Assembly: GCA_947505195.1 (NCBI GenBank)
Contig: CANNIM010000002.1
Span: forward strand, 1 to 43,772
Direction: 5' to 3'
DNA: 43,772 bases
DNA from: Actinomycetota bacterium
Lineage (GTDB): Bacteria; Actinomycetota; Actinomycetes; Nanopelagicales; Nanopelagicaceae
Shown here: piece after piece, positions 31,304 to 40,606 of the stretch
How positions within the stretch are numbered: position 1 is the first letter of the stretch
How the letters are laid out: every line of letters begins with the position of its first letter
The notes under the pieces: model-generated
The model's input: the letters and a program-made list of their open reading frames with translations, nothing else
What the model was told of the DNA's origin: nothing
Databases searched by the model: none
Made by a program: the position numbers and the translations under genes

Positions 31304-33175
31304 GTGGCTGAGGTAAAGCCACTGCGTCTAAAGGCGCAACGGGTAGCCAAGAGAGTTGCGATTGCAACGGATTCACCTACAGTACAAATCTGCGTCGATA
31401 CTGGTGTATTTCATCTTCCGAATATTTTTGATTATTTGGTTCCGGAAGAGATATCAGAACTAATTCAACCTGGTGTTTTCGTTAAGGTGCAATTTGGTCC
31501 AAATGAGTGTTCCGGTTACGTTGTGAGCCGAAATCCATCAGATTTAGAGTTAGCAAAGTTGAAACCGATTTTAAAATTGATTTCACCCATCCCATTATTA
31601 ACTGATGAACTAATTGAAATCATTGCGCTCACGTGTGAACGTTATGCCTGCAAACCCTGGGATGTTATTCGGAGCGCAATTCCGATGCGAATGGCTGGTG
31701 CGGAGAGATCATTTATTGGACGGAAACTTCCAAAGGCTGATGGAGAGATTTTAGAGCGGAAGCATGAATTGACCATAACAAATAGCAGTGATGGTCTTGC
31801 TCATAAGATAAATGAAATTTTAAGTAGCCTTACAGGCTCCGAACAGTTGCTCGTGATAGTTCCAGATCAACGAGATGTTTCTCAAATTACCAGCGCCAAT
31901 CTAAATGTAACCCCAATTATTCTGACTTCATCCGAGACGAAATCGTTACGGTATGAAAATTACCTAAAAACCAGATTTGATCAACCTAAGTTAATACTAG
32001 GAACTCGAAGTGCAATATTCACACCGCTTTCACCGAATTCAACAATCTTGATATTAAATGATGGCGATGATTCCATGTATGAGAAGAGATTTCCAACGTG
32101 GAATGTTAGGGATATAGCGATGTTACGAAGCGGTGATTTCTCACTCCATTTCCTTAGCGCGAGTCCTACCCTAGAAATAGTTAGGTTATCCGAATTAGGA
32201 TGGATAAAAGCAAAGCGCGAAGGAGCCGATTCTCAGAGTAAAAAGGTTCCGATATATTTTGCAGATTCGACCGTATCGGATATCTCTGTGATTAAGAATG
32301 GGTTGAAACACGGAAGCGTTTTGGTCGCAATGGCAGAAACTGGTTATGTGAATGCCATGGGATGCCAAAAATGCCGCAATCAAGCGAAATGTGGTTGTGG
32401 CGGAAAATTATATATACCTACAAAAATCAGTTATCCGAAATGCTTCTTATGCGATGAGGAATTTAAAGATTGGCAATGCTCGTGGTGCAACGGGAACATC
32501 ATCAGGGCTATAAGTAAGGGGTCTACTAGATACGCAGAAGAAATCGGCAAGGCAGTACCTGGAACGAGAGTTCTAATGAGTAAAGGTGTCGCTCGGCTAG
32601 ATTTTCTTCCCGAGAGCGTCGAACACCTCTTGGTAATTTCTAGTTATGGATGTGAGCCAACCGGCACTTATTCTGCAGTTGTATTAATGTCCCTAGAAAA
32701 TTTAACTAATCGCGTCGATCTGCGAAGTCTTGAATTTGCGAGACGAGTTATTTTCGAAAATATAAATCGGGTAGCAAAAAGTGAAGGATCAGCCATTCAC
32801 CTAGATCTTCCATCTACAAATCCAATTTCCCAAGGTTTGTTGCGAAATGACCCTTACCGATTATGTTTAGATGAAATTCAAGAACGGCAAAGTTCAAACT
32901 TGCCACCATTTACCAGATTGGCAACGCTAGTGGGGGAGAGTGCCGCAATCCGCACACTTGCACGTTCGCTTGAAGAGAACGAACTCTTTACTGCGATTTC
33001 TGTTATCGGAAATCCACTAGAAAAAGGATTGGCTAATCAAACATCAAAACTGGTACTACGAAGTGAGATTGCGCGTTCAGAGGAATTCTCTGAATTCTTC
33101 CGTGATTTGTCGCGATATCGCGGAATAAAAGCGCTCTCGCCATTGCAGCTTCGGATGGATCCATTTTCAATTTAG
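31304..33175 (+). CDS. priA: Primosomal protein N' (PriA), apparently helicase-defective (GTG start)
   Basis: PriA-like N-terminal domain (VDTGVFHLPNIFDYLVPEEI), LILGTRSAIFTPL, Cys-rich zinc-binding segment CQKCRNQAKCGCGG...CFLCDEEFKDWQCSWCNG; canonical Walker A and DEEH not found. Confidence 0.85.
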   Translation: MAEVKPLRLKAQRVAKRVAIATDSPTVQICVDTGVFHLPNIFDYLVPEEISELIQPGVFVKVQFGPNECSGYVVSRNPSDLELAKLKPILKLISPIPLLTDELIEIIALTCERYACKPWDVIRSAIPMRMAGAERSFIGRKLPKADGEILERKHELTITNSSDGLAHKINEILSSLTGSEQLLVIVPDQRDVSQITSANLNVTPIILTSSETKSLRYENYLKTRFDQPKLILGTRSAIFTPLSPNSTILILNDGDDSMYEKRFPTWNVRDIAMLRSGDFSLHFLSASPTLEIVRLSELGWIKAKREGADSQSKKVPIYFADSTVSDISVIKNGLKHGSVLVAMAETGYVNAMGCQKCRNQAKCGCGGKLYIPTKISYPKCFLCDEEFKDWQCSWCNGNIIRAISKGSTRYAEEIGKAVPGTRVLMSKGVARLDFLPESVEHLLVISSYGCEPTGTYSAVVLMSLENLTNRVDLRSLEFARRVIFENINRVAKSEGSAIHLDLPSTNPISQGLLRNDPYRLCLDEIQERQSSNLPPFTRLATLVGESAAIRTLARSLEENELFTAISVIGNPLEKGLANQTSKLVLRSEIARSEEFSEFFRDLSRYRGIKALSPLQLRMDPFSI

Positions 33176-33196
33176 GCAAAATACTATTAGCGGCCT

Positions 33197-33202
33197 TAGA
33201 AT
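33197..33202 (+). promoter_or_regulatory. Candidate -10 element (TAGAAT) for leaderless def
   Basis: TAGAAT-TAGGTC-GTG (start 33209); no SD-like sequence between. Confidence 0.45.
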
Positions 33203-33208
33203 TAGGTC

Positions 33209-33769
33209 GTGCCTGTTCAACCAATTCGCTTATTCGGAGACCCTGTTCTTACAACGCCGGCGGGGTTAGTGACTACTTTCGACAAAGATCTCCGGAATTT
33301 AGTTTCAGACTTGATTGAAACCATGCATGAAGCTCCTGGGGCGGGTCTAGCTGCACCACAAATTGGAGTCTCACTACAAGTTTTTGTTTGGGATATTGAC
33401 GAGGGCGATGGACATCTAATCAATCCAACCCTAGATCTTTCCGAAGAATTGCAAGAGGGGGAAGAGGGCTGCTTAAGTTTTCCCGGTTTAGTCTATGAAA
33501 CTCCGCGCGCTTTTCGAGCGGTGGCAAAAGGTTTCAATATGCACGGTGAGCCAGTAACGATTGAAGGTACTGAACTTCTAGCACGAGTACTGCAACACGA
33601 GACCGACCATTTGAATGGAATTGTCTTTATCGATCGTCTTTTAACATCGGAGCGGAAATTAGCAATGGCTGATATCCGCAACTCGGAGTGGTTTGGCGAA
33701 GCCACAGCACTTGGCAACTCACCGATCATCAAATTTAGTCCGCATTCAACTAAAGGTTTGGCGATTTAG
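33209..33769 (+). CDS. def: Peptide deformylase (GTG start)
   Basis: GAGLAAPQIGVSLQVFV, EEGCLSFPG, LQHETDHLNGIVFIDRL. Confidence 0.96.
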   Translation: MPVQPIRLFGDPVLTTPAGLVTTFDKDLRNLVSDLIETMHEAPGAGLAAPQIGVSLQVFVWDIDEGDGHLINPTLDLSEELQEGEEGCLSFPGLVYETPRAFRAVAKGFNMHGEPVTIEGTELLARVLQHETDHLNGIVFIDRLLTSERKLAMADIRNSEWFGEATALGNSPIIKFSPHSTKGLAI

Positions 33770-33770
33770 A

Positions 33771-34688
33771 ATGCAGATATCTGTAGCTTCTTCTTCGCTT
33801 GTTTCTATTCCAATTATTGAGGCGGTTCTCGCGAGTGAACACACGTTGGGTTCAATCATTACTAACCCCGATAAGCCAGTGGGTCGTGGCAAAAAGATTG
33901 AGGCAAATGATTTAGCAAAATGGGCGCAGGAGAAAGGCTTAGATGTCGCGAAACCGGCGGATACCTCGGAGCTGAATCGACATTTACTCTCAGCTCAGCC
34001 ACAACTTATTATTACTTGTGCATACGGTCGCTTGATTCCAGTAGAACTATTGCACGGTCCAAGATTTGGTTGGATTAATTTGCATTTTTCAATACTTCCT
34101 AAACTCCGTGGGGCCGCTCCTGTGCAATGGGCGATTCTAAATGGCGAAACTAGCACCGGATACTCAATCTTCAAGTTGGATAAAGGAATGGATACGGGAC
34201 CGGTTTATCTTTCGAAAGAATTAAACATGTCACCAACAGATACGACTCCCTACTTGTTGGATAAGTTGGGCAAGTTGGCCGCACCTGACATACTCGAAGT
34301 TGTTTCTACAATAGGTAAAACCAGACCCTCTCCCCAACCACTTAACGGGGTAACGCTTGCCCCAAAGATTTCGAAAGATATGGCCCGCATTGATTGGTCT
34401 AGTCCTACGGAAACAATTCTTCGACAGGACCGAGCCCTATCGGATAACCCAGGTATTTGGAGCGTGTTTGAAGGTGAGCGCATATCTCTCTTTGGTTTAA
34501 GTGAGGTTCTAGCGCCGAACTCTTTAATAAGCCCTGGAGATATTGAAGTTGTCGGAGGAGATCTACTGGTTCGAACAGCAGATAGCATTGTTCAGATTAA
34601 TGAAGTAATCCCTGCAGGAAAAAAGCGAATGAGCGGTGCGGATTTTGCGCGCGGAGCGCGTTTGATTCAAGGATCGAAGTTTGAGTAG
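33771..34688 (+). CDS. fmt: Methionyl-tRNA formyltransferase
   Basis: ITNPDKPVGRGKKIEANDLAKWA, YGRLIPVELL, INLHFSILPKLRGAAPVQWAILNGETSTGYSIFKLDKGMDTG. Start set to ATG 33771. Confidence 0.95.
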   Translation: MQISVASSSLVSIPIIEAVLASEHTLGSIITNPDKPVGRGKKIEANDLAKWAQEKGLDVAKPADTSELNRHLLSAQPQLIITCAYGRLIPVELLHGPRFGWINLHFSILPKLRGAAPVQWAILNGETSTGYSIFKLDKGMDTGPVYLSKELNMSPTDTTPYLLDKLGKLAAPDILEVVSTIGKTRPSPQPLNGVTLAPKISKDMARIDWSSPTETILRQDRALSDNPGIWSVFEGERISLFGLSEVLAPNSLISPGDIEVVGGDLLVRTADSIVQINEVIPAGKKRMSGADFARGARLIQGSKFE

Positions 34689-36036
34689 TAAAGGATTTTC
34701 TAAACCAAAACCCGGCGCCGCAAGGCTTTTAGCCTACGATTTAATCACTCAGGTCAATCGTGGTGGTGCTTATGCAAACCTTCGGTTACCAGAACTTCTT
34801 GATAATTCAGATCTTGAGTTGAGGGATCGTGCATTTGTTACGGAGCTCGCATATGGAACTCTACGTATGCAAGGTAAACATGATTACGCAATCTCGAAAA
34901 AAGCAGATAGATCCTTTATTGAACTTGATGAGAAGATAATCGATCTTCTCCGACTAGGAATCCACCAAATTTTTGAAATGCGTGTTCCGATACATGCGGC
35001 CGTTGGTGAAACAGTGGAAGTAGCTCGGGCAGTCGCTGGTGAATCGAAAGCGAGTTATGTAAATGCAATTCTTCGTTCAATCTCCGCAGATTTAGAGATT
35101 TACGATCGGCTAGAAGCGGATTCAACTGTTTCGAGCCTAGAGAAACTTGCAGTTCTCCACTCGCATCCAACATGGATTATTTCTGCCTACTTCGATCAAT
35201 TGAGAGACTGGGGCGCCGTAACCGAACTCCTAAAGATAAACAATGTTCCAGTCGCACCGCACATCGTTGCGTGGCCTGGAAAATCGACAGTCGCTGAGAT
35301 TCTTGCAGTCGGTGGCACGAAATTAGAACTAGGAACTTTCGCAGTTCTATCGGATCATTTACCGAATGAATACCCCGCAATCAAGGATAAGCGAGCCGGC
35401 ATTCAAGATATGGGTTCACAATTAATTTCTGAGATATTTTTTGCTACGAAGGATGCAGCCTCAGAACATTGGTTGGACTTATGTGCCGGACCTGGTGGAA
35501 AGGCTGCACTCTTGAATAATTTACTTGATCAAAGTGCTGATTCTTATGACTTCCTTGCAAATGAACCAAGCGAGCATCGAGCAGAATTAGTTGCCCGAGT
35601 TATTCCGAGATCTAAGATTATTTCTCTTGATGGTCGGAACTATGCAAGTTTCGGAAAGAAGTTTGATCGTATTCTTATAGATGCACCATGCTCAGGACTT
35701 GGAGCGCTACGTCGGAGACCAGAAGCCAGATGGCGCAGGACGTTAAGTGATCTTAAGGAATTACTGCCACTGCAACGAGAGTTGATTGATTCTGCTTATG
35801 AGATGTTGAATCCAGGTGGCATTATCGCTTTCGCCACGTGTTCACCGTTATTGGCTGAAACTAAGGGTCAAGTACTGGATGCTCAGTACCGTCACAAGGA
35901 TCTGCAGATTCTAAATATTTCGGAATTCTCACCTGTAGGCAAAACCGGGGTTAACGATGATGGAACTCTTCAGTTGTGGACTCATATTGATGGCTCAGAT
36001 TCTATGTTTATGGCGTTGCTCCAAAAAGCAAAGTAA
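34681..36036 (+). CDS. rsmB: 16S rRNA (cytosine967-C5)-methyltransferase RsmB/Sun (TTG start)
   Basis: NusB-like N-terminal domain, DRAFVTELAYGTLRMQGKHDY, WLDLCAGPGGKAALL, DRILIDAPCSGLGALRRRPEARWRR. Confidence 0.93.
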   Translation: MSSKGFSKPKPGAARLLAYDLITQVNRGGAYANLRLPELLDNSDLELRDRAFVTELAYGTLRMQGKHDYAISKKADRSFIELDEKIIDLLRLGIHQIFEMRVPIHAAVGETVEVARAVAGESKASYVNAILRSISADLEIYDRLEADSTVSSLEKLAVLHSHPTWIISAYFDQLRDWGAVTELLKINNVPVAPHIVAWPGKSTVAEILAVGGTKLELGTFAVLSDHLPNEYPAIKDKRAGIQDMGSQLISEIFFATKDAASEHWLDLCAGPGGKAALLNNLLDQSADSYDFLANEPSEHRAELVARVIPRSKIISLDGRNYASFGKKFDRILIDAPCSGLGALRRRPEARWRRTLSDLKELLPLQRELIDSAYEMLNPGGIIAFATCSPLLAETKGQVLDAQYRHKDLQILNISEFSPVGKTGVNDDGTLQLWTHIDGSDSMFMALLQKAK

Positions 36037-36091
36037 TTCTCCTTTATTTTTAAGTATAGTTAAGGGTCGCTAAAGTGGAAAGGGCGGAACT

Positions 36092-36751
36092 GTGATCCGG
36101 ATTTGCCCAAGTATTCTCAATGCCGACCGCAATAATCTCGCTTCAGAGATTAAAAGAATTTCTGATACTTCCGACCTCTTACACCTCGATGTAATGGACA
36201 ATATTTTTGTTCCCAATAAGACATTCTCGTTAGAGGAATCTCGTAAGATTATTTCGGAAACTTCAATCCCGGTCGATGTGCATTTAATGATTGCTGATCC
36301 AGATGAGCAGGCCCATTTGTACGCTAAGTGTGGCGCGGCAAGTGTTACCTTCCATTTAGAAGCTAGTAAAAGACCTCATGAAACTATCGCCATGATTGCG
36401 AGTGAAGGTTCTCGGGTTGGGATCGCTTTGAAACCTGATACGCCTTTCGAACTCTTGGCTCCCATAATGAGTGAAATTGATATGGTTCTGATCATGACCG
36501 TGGAACCTGGATTTGGCGGACAGAGTTTTATGGCGGACATGATGTCCAAGGTTTCACAGGCTCGGGCGGAGATTGATCGTAAATATTTCGGGAAGATCTG
36601 GCTTCAAGTTGACGGCGGAATATCGCTTGAAACTATTGCTGTAGCTAGCGCAGCTGGTGCTGACACCTTTGTTGCAGGAAGCGCGGTATTCAAGGCAGAC
36701 AATCCTGGTGAAATGGTGGAATTGCTTCGGACAGCTGCACGTTCTAATTAG
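36092..36751 (+). CDS. rpe: Ribulose-phosphate 3-epimerase (GTG start)
   Basis: ICPSILNADRNNLASEI, LHLDVMDNIFVPNKTF, VDVHLMIADPDE, MTVEPGFGGQSFM, VDGGISLETIAVASAAGADTFVAGSAVF. Confidence 0.95.
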   Translation: MIRICPSILNADRNNLASEIKRISDTSDLLHLDVMDNIFVPNKTFSLEESRKIISETSIPVDVHLMIADPDEQAHLYAKCGAASVTFHLEASKRPHETIAMIASEGSRVGIALKPDTPFELLAPIMSEIDMVLIMTVEPGFGGQSFMADMMSKVSQARAEIDRKYFGKIWLQVDGGISLETIAVASAAGADTFVAGSAVFKADNPGEMVELLRTAARSN

Positions 36752-36776
36752 TGAACTTGGTTGGTGCTAAATAGGT

Positions 36777-36782
36777 TAAAAT
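36777..36782 (+). promoter_or_regulatory. Candidate -10 element (TAAAAT) for leaderless hisE
   Basis: TAAAAT-TTGGGT-ATG (start 36789). Confidence 0.5.
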
Positions 36783-36788
36783 TTGGGT

Positions 36789-37052
36789 ATGAAAAACTTT
36801 GACTCGTTGTGGGAAGAGTTGAATCAATTAGCTTTGGCTAAACCTACTGATTCTCGTACGGTCAAGGAGTTGGATTCAGGAATCCACGCGATCGGCAAGA
36901 AGATTATTGAAGAGGCGGGCGAGGTATGGATAGCAGCGGAGTACCAAAGTGATGAAGAGCTTGCACTTGAGATAAGCCAATTGCTTTACCATCTTCAGGT
37001 ACTAATGATTGCTCGCGGAATTAAATTAGATGATGTTTACAAGAAGCTATAG
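36789..37052 (+). CDS. hisE: Phosphoribosyl-ATP pyrophosphatase
   Basis: [16 protein letters not shown]...[48 protein letters not shown]; followed by hisG. Start set to ATG 36789. Confidence 0.94.
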   Translation: MKNFDSLWEELNQLALAKPTDSRTVKELDSGIHAIGKKIIEEAGEVWIAAEYQSDEELALEISQLLYHLQVLMIARGIKLDDVYKKL

Positions 37053-37063
37053 ATAGGAAAACA

Positions 37064-37912
37064 GTGACGCTCAAGATTGCCGTACCGAATAAGGGTTCAC
37101 TCGCGGAGAGTTCTGCGTTAATGCTTAAAGAGGCAGGATATCGCCAACGTACAGACCTTCGAGATTTGGTATTTATCGATCCCGATAATGATGTGGAATT
37201 TTATTATTTACGACCGAGAGATATTGCGGTCTATGTTGGAAGCGGCGAACTTGAAGCAGGAATAACAGGAAGAGACTTATTGCTGGACTCTGGGGCTGAT
37301 GCCTCAGAAATTTTGCCACTCGATTTCGGAAAGAGTACTTTCAGATTTGCTGGGCCTTTAGAAAAGAAATTTCGTGAGGTAGATCTAGCAGGCAAAAGAA
37401 TTGCTACCGCTTATCCTGGATTACTCCAAAACTATTTGGCTGGTAAAAATATGAAGGCCGCTATTGTTCGATTGGATGGTGCTGTCGAAAGTGCTATTCG
37501 ACTTGGCGTTGCAGATGCGATTGCTGACGTAGTTTCGACCGGTGGAACGCTGCGGGCTGCGGGCCTAGCGATATTCGGTGATGTTCTTCTGCAGAGTGAA
37601 GCGATTCTGATCACGCGTAACGGCTCAACCCAACTTCCAGTTATCGACACACTGGCACGTAGATTAAGTGGTGTTGTTATTGCTCGGCAATACGTCTTGG
37701 TTGACTACGACATTAAAAGTGTTGACCTGAAACGCGCCTGTGCGTTGACTCCTGGAATCGAATCACCAACTATTTCGCCACTTCAGAAATCAGACTGGAG
37801 CGCAGTTCGAGCAATGGTTAAACGTTCTGACATAAATAGAATCATGGATGAGTTGTGGTCGGTTGGTGCTAGAGGGATTCTGGTAACTGACATTCACGCC
37901 TGCCGTCTTTAG
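37064..37912 (+). CDS. hisG: ATP phosphoribosyltransferase, long form (GTG start)
   Basis: LKIAVPNKGSLAESSALMLKEAGY, YVGSGELEAGITGRDLL, DAIADVVSTGGTLRAAGL, regulatory C-terminal domain ending ARGILVTDIHACRL. Confidence 0.96.
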   Translation: MTLKIAVPNKGSLAESSALMLKEAGYRQRTDLRDLVFIDPDNDVEFYYLRPRDIAVYVGSGELEAGITGRDLLLDSGADASEILPLDFGKSTFRFAGPLEKKFREVDLAGKRIATAYPGLLQNYLAGKNMKAAIVRLDGAVESAIRLGVADAIADVVSTGGTLRAAGLAIFGDVLLQSEAILITRNGSTQLPVIDTLARRLSGVVIARQYVLVDYDIKSVDLKRACALTPGIESPTISPLQKSDWSAVRAMVKRSDINRIMDELWSVGARGILVTDIHACRL

Positions 37913-37915
37913 CAA

Positions 37916-39121
37916 TTAGCTTTCGAGGTCCACACTTTCAATCTCTTTGCGCGTAATTCCCATCAGATATAAAACGGAGTCTAGATACGGTGAAGTTATG
38001 GAGCTATCTGCTGCCGCCTGAACGGCTGGTTTCGCGTTGAAAGCAATTCCTAGTCCCGCAATCTCAAGCATCCCCAGGTCGTTAGCACCATCACCGATTG
38101 CAATTGTCTGAGAGAGAGCAACCCCTTCTTTAGCGGCGAATTCCCGCAGGGCATCTGCTTTTGCAGCTCGATCAATAACCGCTCCAGTTAATTTTCCGGT
38201 TAACTTTCCACCGGAGGTTTCTAAGGTATTCGCACGGTAGAAATCAATATTCAGTTCTTTTAATAGAGGCTCGATTACATTTAGAAAACCACCAGAAACA
38301 ACGCCGACCTTATGGCCCAGGCGGTGCAGTGTGCGAATCAAAGTTCGAGCCCCTGGGGTAAGAGTTATCTCAGCTTTAACTTCATCAAGAATTGCCACAT
38401 CAGCACCAGTTAAAAGTGCAACGCGGGCGCTTAGTGAACTGACGAAATCTAATTCACCTCGCATCGCAGAATCGGTAATGGCGGAAACTTGATCTCCAAC
38501 GCCATATCTAGACGCAATTAAATCTATTACTTCCTGTTGAATAAGCGTTGAATCCATATCGAGTAAGACAATTCTTTTCGCACGTCTGGTAAGCCCACTT
38601 TGCTCAACTGCAATATCAATCCCATTCGCGCGAGCTATTTCCGCAAGTTCGCGTTGAATAATTTTAAGGTCGTTCTCATTTGATTCGAGAGTGACTTCAA
38701 ATTCGATTGCCGTTAGGGGATAGGAGGCGGTGCGATGAATTCGGTCGATATTCCCGCCTTGTTCTGCAATCTTTGTGGCGAGAGCGGCTACTCCAGATGG
38801 CAATAGCTTTTGCGATAGCGCCACAATATGCAAGTTTGAGTTTTTTACATCTCGCTTCGATTCATCCGTGAAATCAATAGCCAAATCCAAACCGAGTTGA
38901 TTGGTTCTCTCTAAGAGATCTTTCTCGATTGCAGATTCGTGGGCCGGATCGAGAGAAATCAATGCCGTAAGGATCAAACGCCCTCTTATTACAACTTGCT
39001 CAATATCTAAAATTGCTATGGCGAAGGGTTCTAAGCAAGCAAAAAGGGCTTGAGTAACTCCCGGAGCATCGATTCCAGAAATTAGTATTAGGCCAGTGTG
39101 TTCTAATTTTTCTTGGCTCAT
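37916..39121 (-). CDS. serB: Phosphoserine phosphatase with N-terminal ACT region
   Basis: HAD motif I LLDMDSTLIQQEVIDLIA, GHKVGVVSGGFLNVIEPLL, AIGDGANDLGML; ACT-like N-terminus. Confidence 0.95.
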   Translation of the reverse strand: MSQEKLEHTGLILISGIDAPGVTQALFACLEPFAIAILDIEQVVIRGRLILTALISLDPAHESAIEKDLLERTNQLGLDLAIDFTDESKRDVKNSNLHIVALSQKLLPSGVAALATKIAEQGGNIDRIHRTASYPLTAIEFEVTLESNENDLKIIQRELAEIARANGIDIAVEQSGLTRRAKRIVLLDMDSTLIQQEVIDLIASRYGVGDQVSAITDSAMRGELDFVSSLSARVALLTGADVAILDEVKAEITLTPGARTLIRTLHRLGHKVGVVSGGFLNVIEPLLKELNIDFYRANTLETSGGKLTGKLTGAVIDRAAKADALREFAAKEGVALSQTIAIGDGANDLGMLEIAGLGIAFNAKPAVQAAADSSITSPYLDSVLYLMGITRKEIESVDLES

Positions 39122-39127
39122 GGTCCT

Positions 39128-39133
39128 AGATTA
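39128..39133 (-). promoter_or_regulatory. Candidate -10 element (TAATCT) for leaderless serB
   Basis: Reverse strand TAATCT-AGGACC-ATG (start 39121). Confidence 0.5.
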
Positions 39134-39180
39134 GCGGTTCGGCGCATTAACTTGCTCCCGATACAGGTATCTTTACGCCT

Positions 39181-39966
39181 GTGGCCCAGGTTCTGCAAGT
39201 AGAGAATGTAACTGTTGTTCGTGACGGTAAAACTATTCTTGGTCCAATTGATTGGCAAGTTAATGAGAACGAACGATGGGTAATTCTTGGACCCAATGGC
39301 GCCGGAAAATCGACGCTCTTCTCACTCTGTTCTAGTCAGATTCATCCAACTACTGGCACCGTCCATATTCTCGGATCGAAATTAGGCGCTGTAGATGTAT
39401 TTGAGCTTCGCCCCAGAATTGGTTTCATGGGATCAACCCTCGTAAACCAATTTCCTGAAGATGAAAAAGTTTTGGATGTGGTTTTAACTGCAGCGTACGC
39501 AATGTTAGGCAGATGGCAAGAAGCATATGAACTTTGGGATGAATCTAGAGCGCAAGGACTTTTAACAACTCTCGGAGTTCGCGAATTAGCCGAGCGAAAG
39601 TTCTTCACTCTAAGTGAAGGTGAGAAGAAGCGAACGCTTATCGCGAGATCATTAATGGCCGATCCAGAAATTCTTTTGCTTGATGAGCCGGCGGCTGGTT
39701 TGGATTTAGGTGGTCGTGAGGACCTGCTTCGCCGCTTTGATGCCCTGGCATCCGATCCATACTCACCTGCGACGCTCATGATTACACATCACATAGAAGA
39801 AATCCCTGCTGGCTCAACCCATGCGCTCTTGTTGAAATCAGGACATATCGTTGCAAGTGGCGCAATAGGCGGAGTCGTCACTTCGGAGAATTTGACTACT
39901 GCCTATGAGATGCCAATCAACGTTGCTGTGACTAATAATCGTTTTACAGCAAACGCAATCAGTTAG
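39181..39966 (+). CDS. ABC transporter ATP-binding protein (no permease gene nearby; GTG start)
   Basis: Walker A LGPNGAGKSTL, signature LSEGEKKRTLIARSL, Walker B ILLLDEPAAGLD, H-loop MITHHIEEIP. Confidence 0.92.
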   Translation: MAQVLQVENVTVVRDGKTILGPIDWQVNENERWVILGPNGAGKSTLFSLCSSQIHPTTGTVHILGSKLGAVDVFELRPRIGFMGSTLVNQFPEDEKVLDVVLTAAYAMLGRWQEAYELWDESRAQGLLTTLGVRELAERKFFTLSEGEKKRTLIARSLMADPEILLLDEPAAGLDLGGREDLLRRFDALASDPYSPATLMITHHIEEIPAGSTHALLLKSGHIVASGAIGGVVTSENLTTAYEMPINVAVTNNRFTANAIS

Positions 39967-39976
39967 AACTGACTGA

Positions 39977-40606
39977 ATGCTTTACGAAAAACTGCCCTCG
40001 CAATGGCAGGAAGCTATTCCGGACTCAAAACGCCTTTTGTCTAGAATTGATCTTCCCAAATTACGTATTCCAGAAGATGGTTTAATTTTTAAAGCCTTCG
40101 AGATTCCTATTGAATCTATCAAGGTAGTGATTCTGGGCCAAGACCCATATCCAACACCAGAACACGCAATGGGTTTGGCTTTTAGCGTTCCAAGCGATGT
40201 CAAGAAGTTTCCGCCCACTCTTAAGAATATTTTTAAGGAGTTATCCGAAGATGTTGGTGTAATTCCCAGCACTGGGAATCTCTACCCTTTACAAGATAAG
40301 GGCGTATTTCTTTTAAATCGAGTTCTTACAACCACACCGCATTTAAGTCAGGCGCATGCGAATATTGGTTGGGAGATTTTTACTGAAGCTGTGGTTAAAT
40401 TTCTATCGCAACGACCAGTTGTTTTTATTTTATGGGGGAAGAGCGCACAGGAGCTTGCACCGCTAATAGATACATCGAAACTGATAATCGGAGTACATCC
40501 AAGTCCACTCTCGGCTTATCGTGGTTTCTTCGGTTCCAAACCCTTCAGTGAAGCCAACGTCAAGCTGGCAAAATTAGGCGTTAACGCAATCGATTGGAAA
40601 TTTTAG
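39977..40606 (+). CDS. ung: Uracil-DNA glycosylase, family 1
   Basis: VVILGQDPYPTPEHAMGLAFS, GVFLLNRVLTT, FILWGKSAQEL, IGVHPSPLSAYRGFFGSKPFSEAN. Confidence 0.96.
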   Translation: MLYEKLPSQWQEAIPDSKRLLSRIDLPKLRIPEDGLIFKAFEIPIESIKVVILGQDPYPTPEHAMGLAFSVPSDVKKFPPTLKNIFKELSEDVGVIPSTGNLYPLQDKGVFLLNRVLTTTPHLSQAHANIGWEIFTEAVVKFLSQRPVVFILWGKSAQELAPLIDTSKLIIGVHPSPLSAYRGFFGSKPFSEANVKLAKLGVNAIDWKF

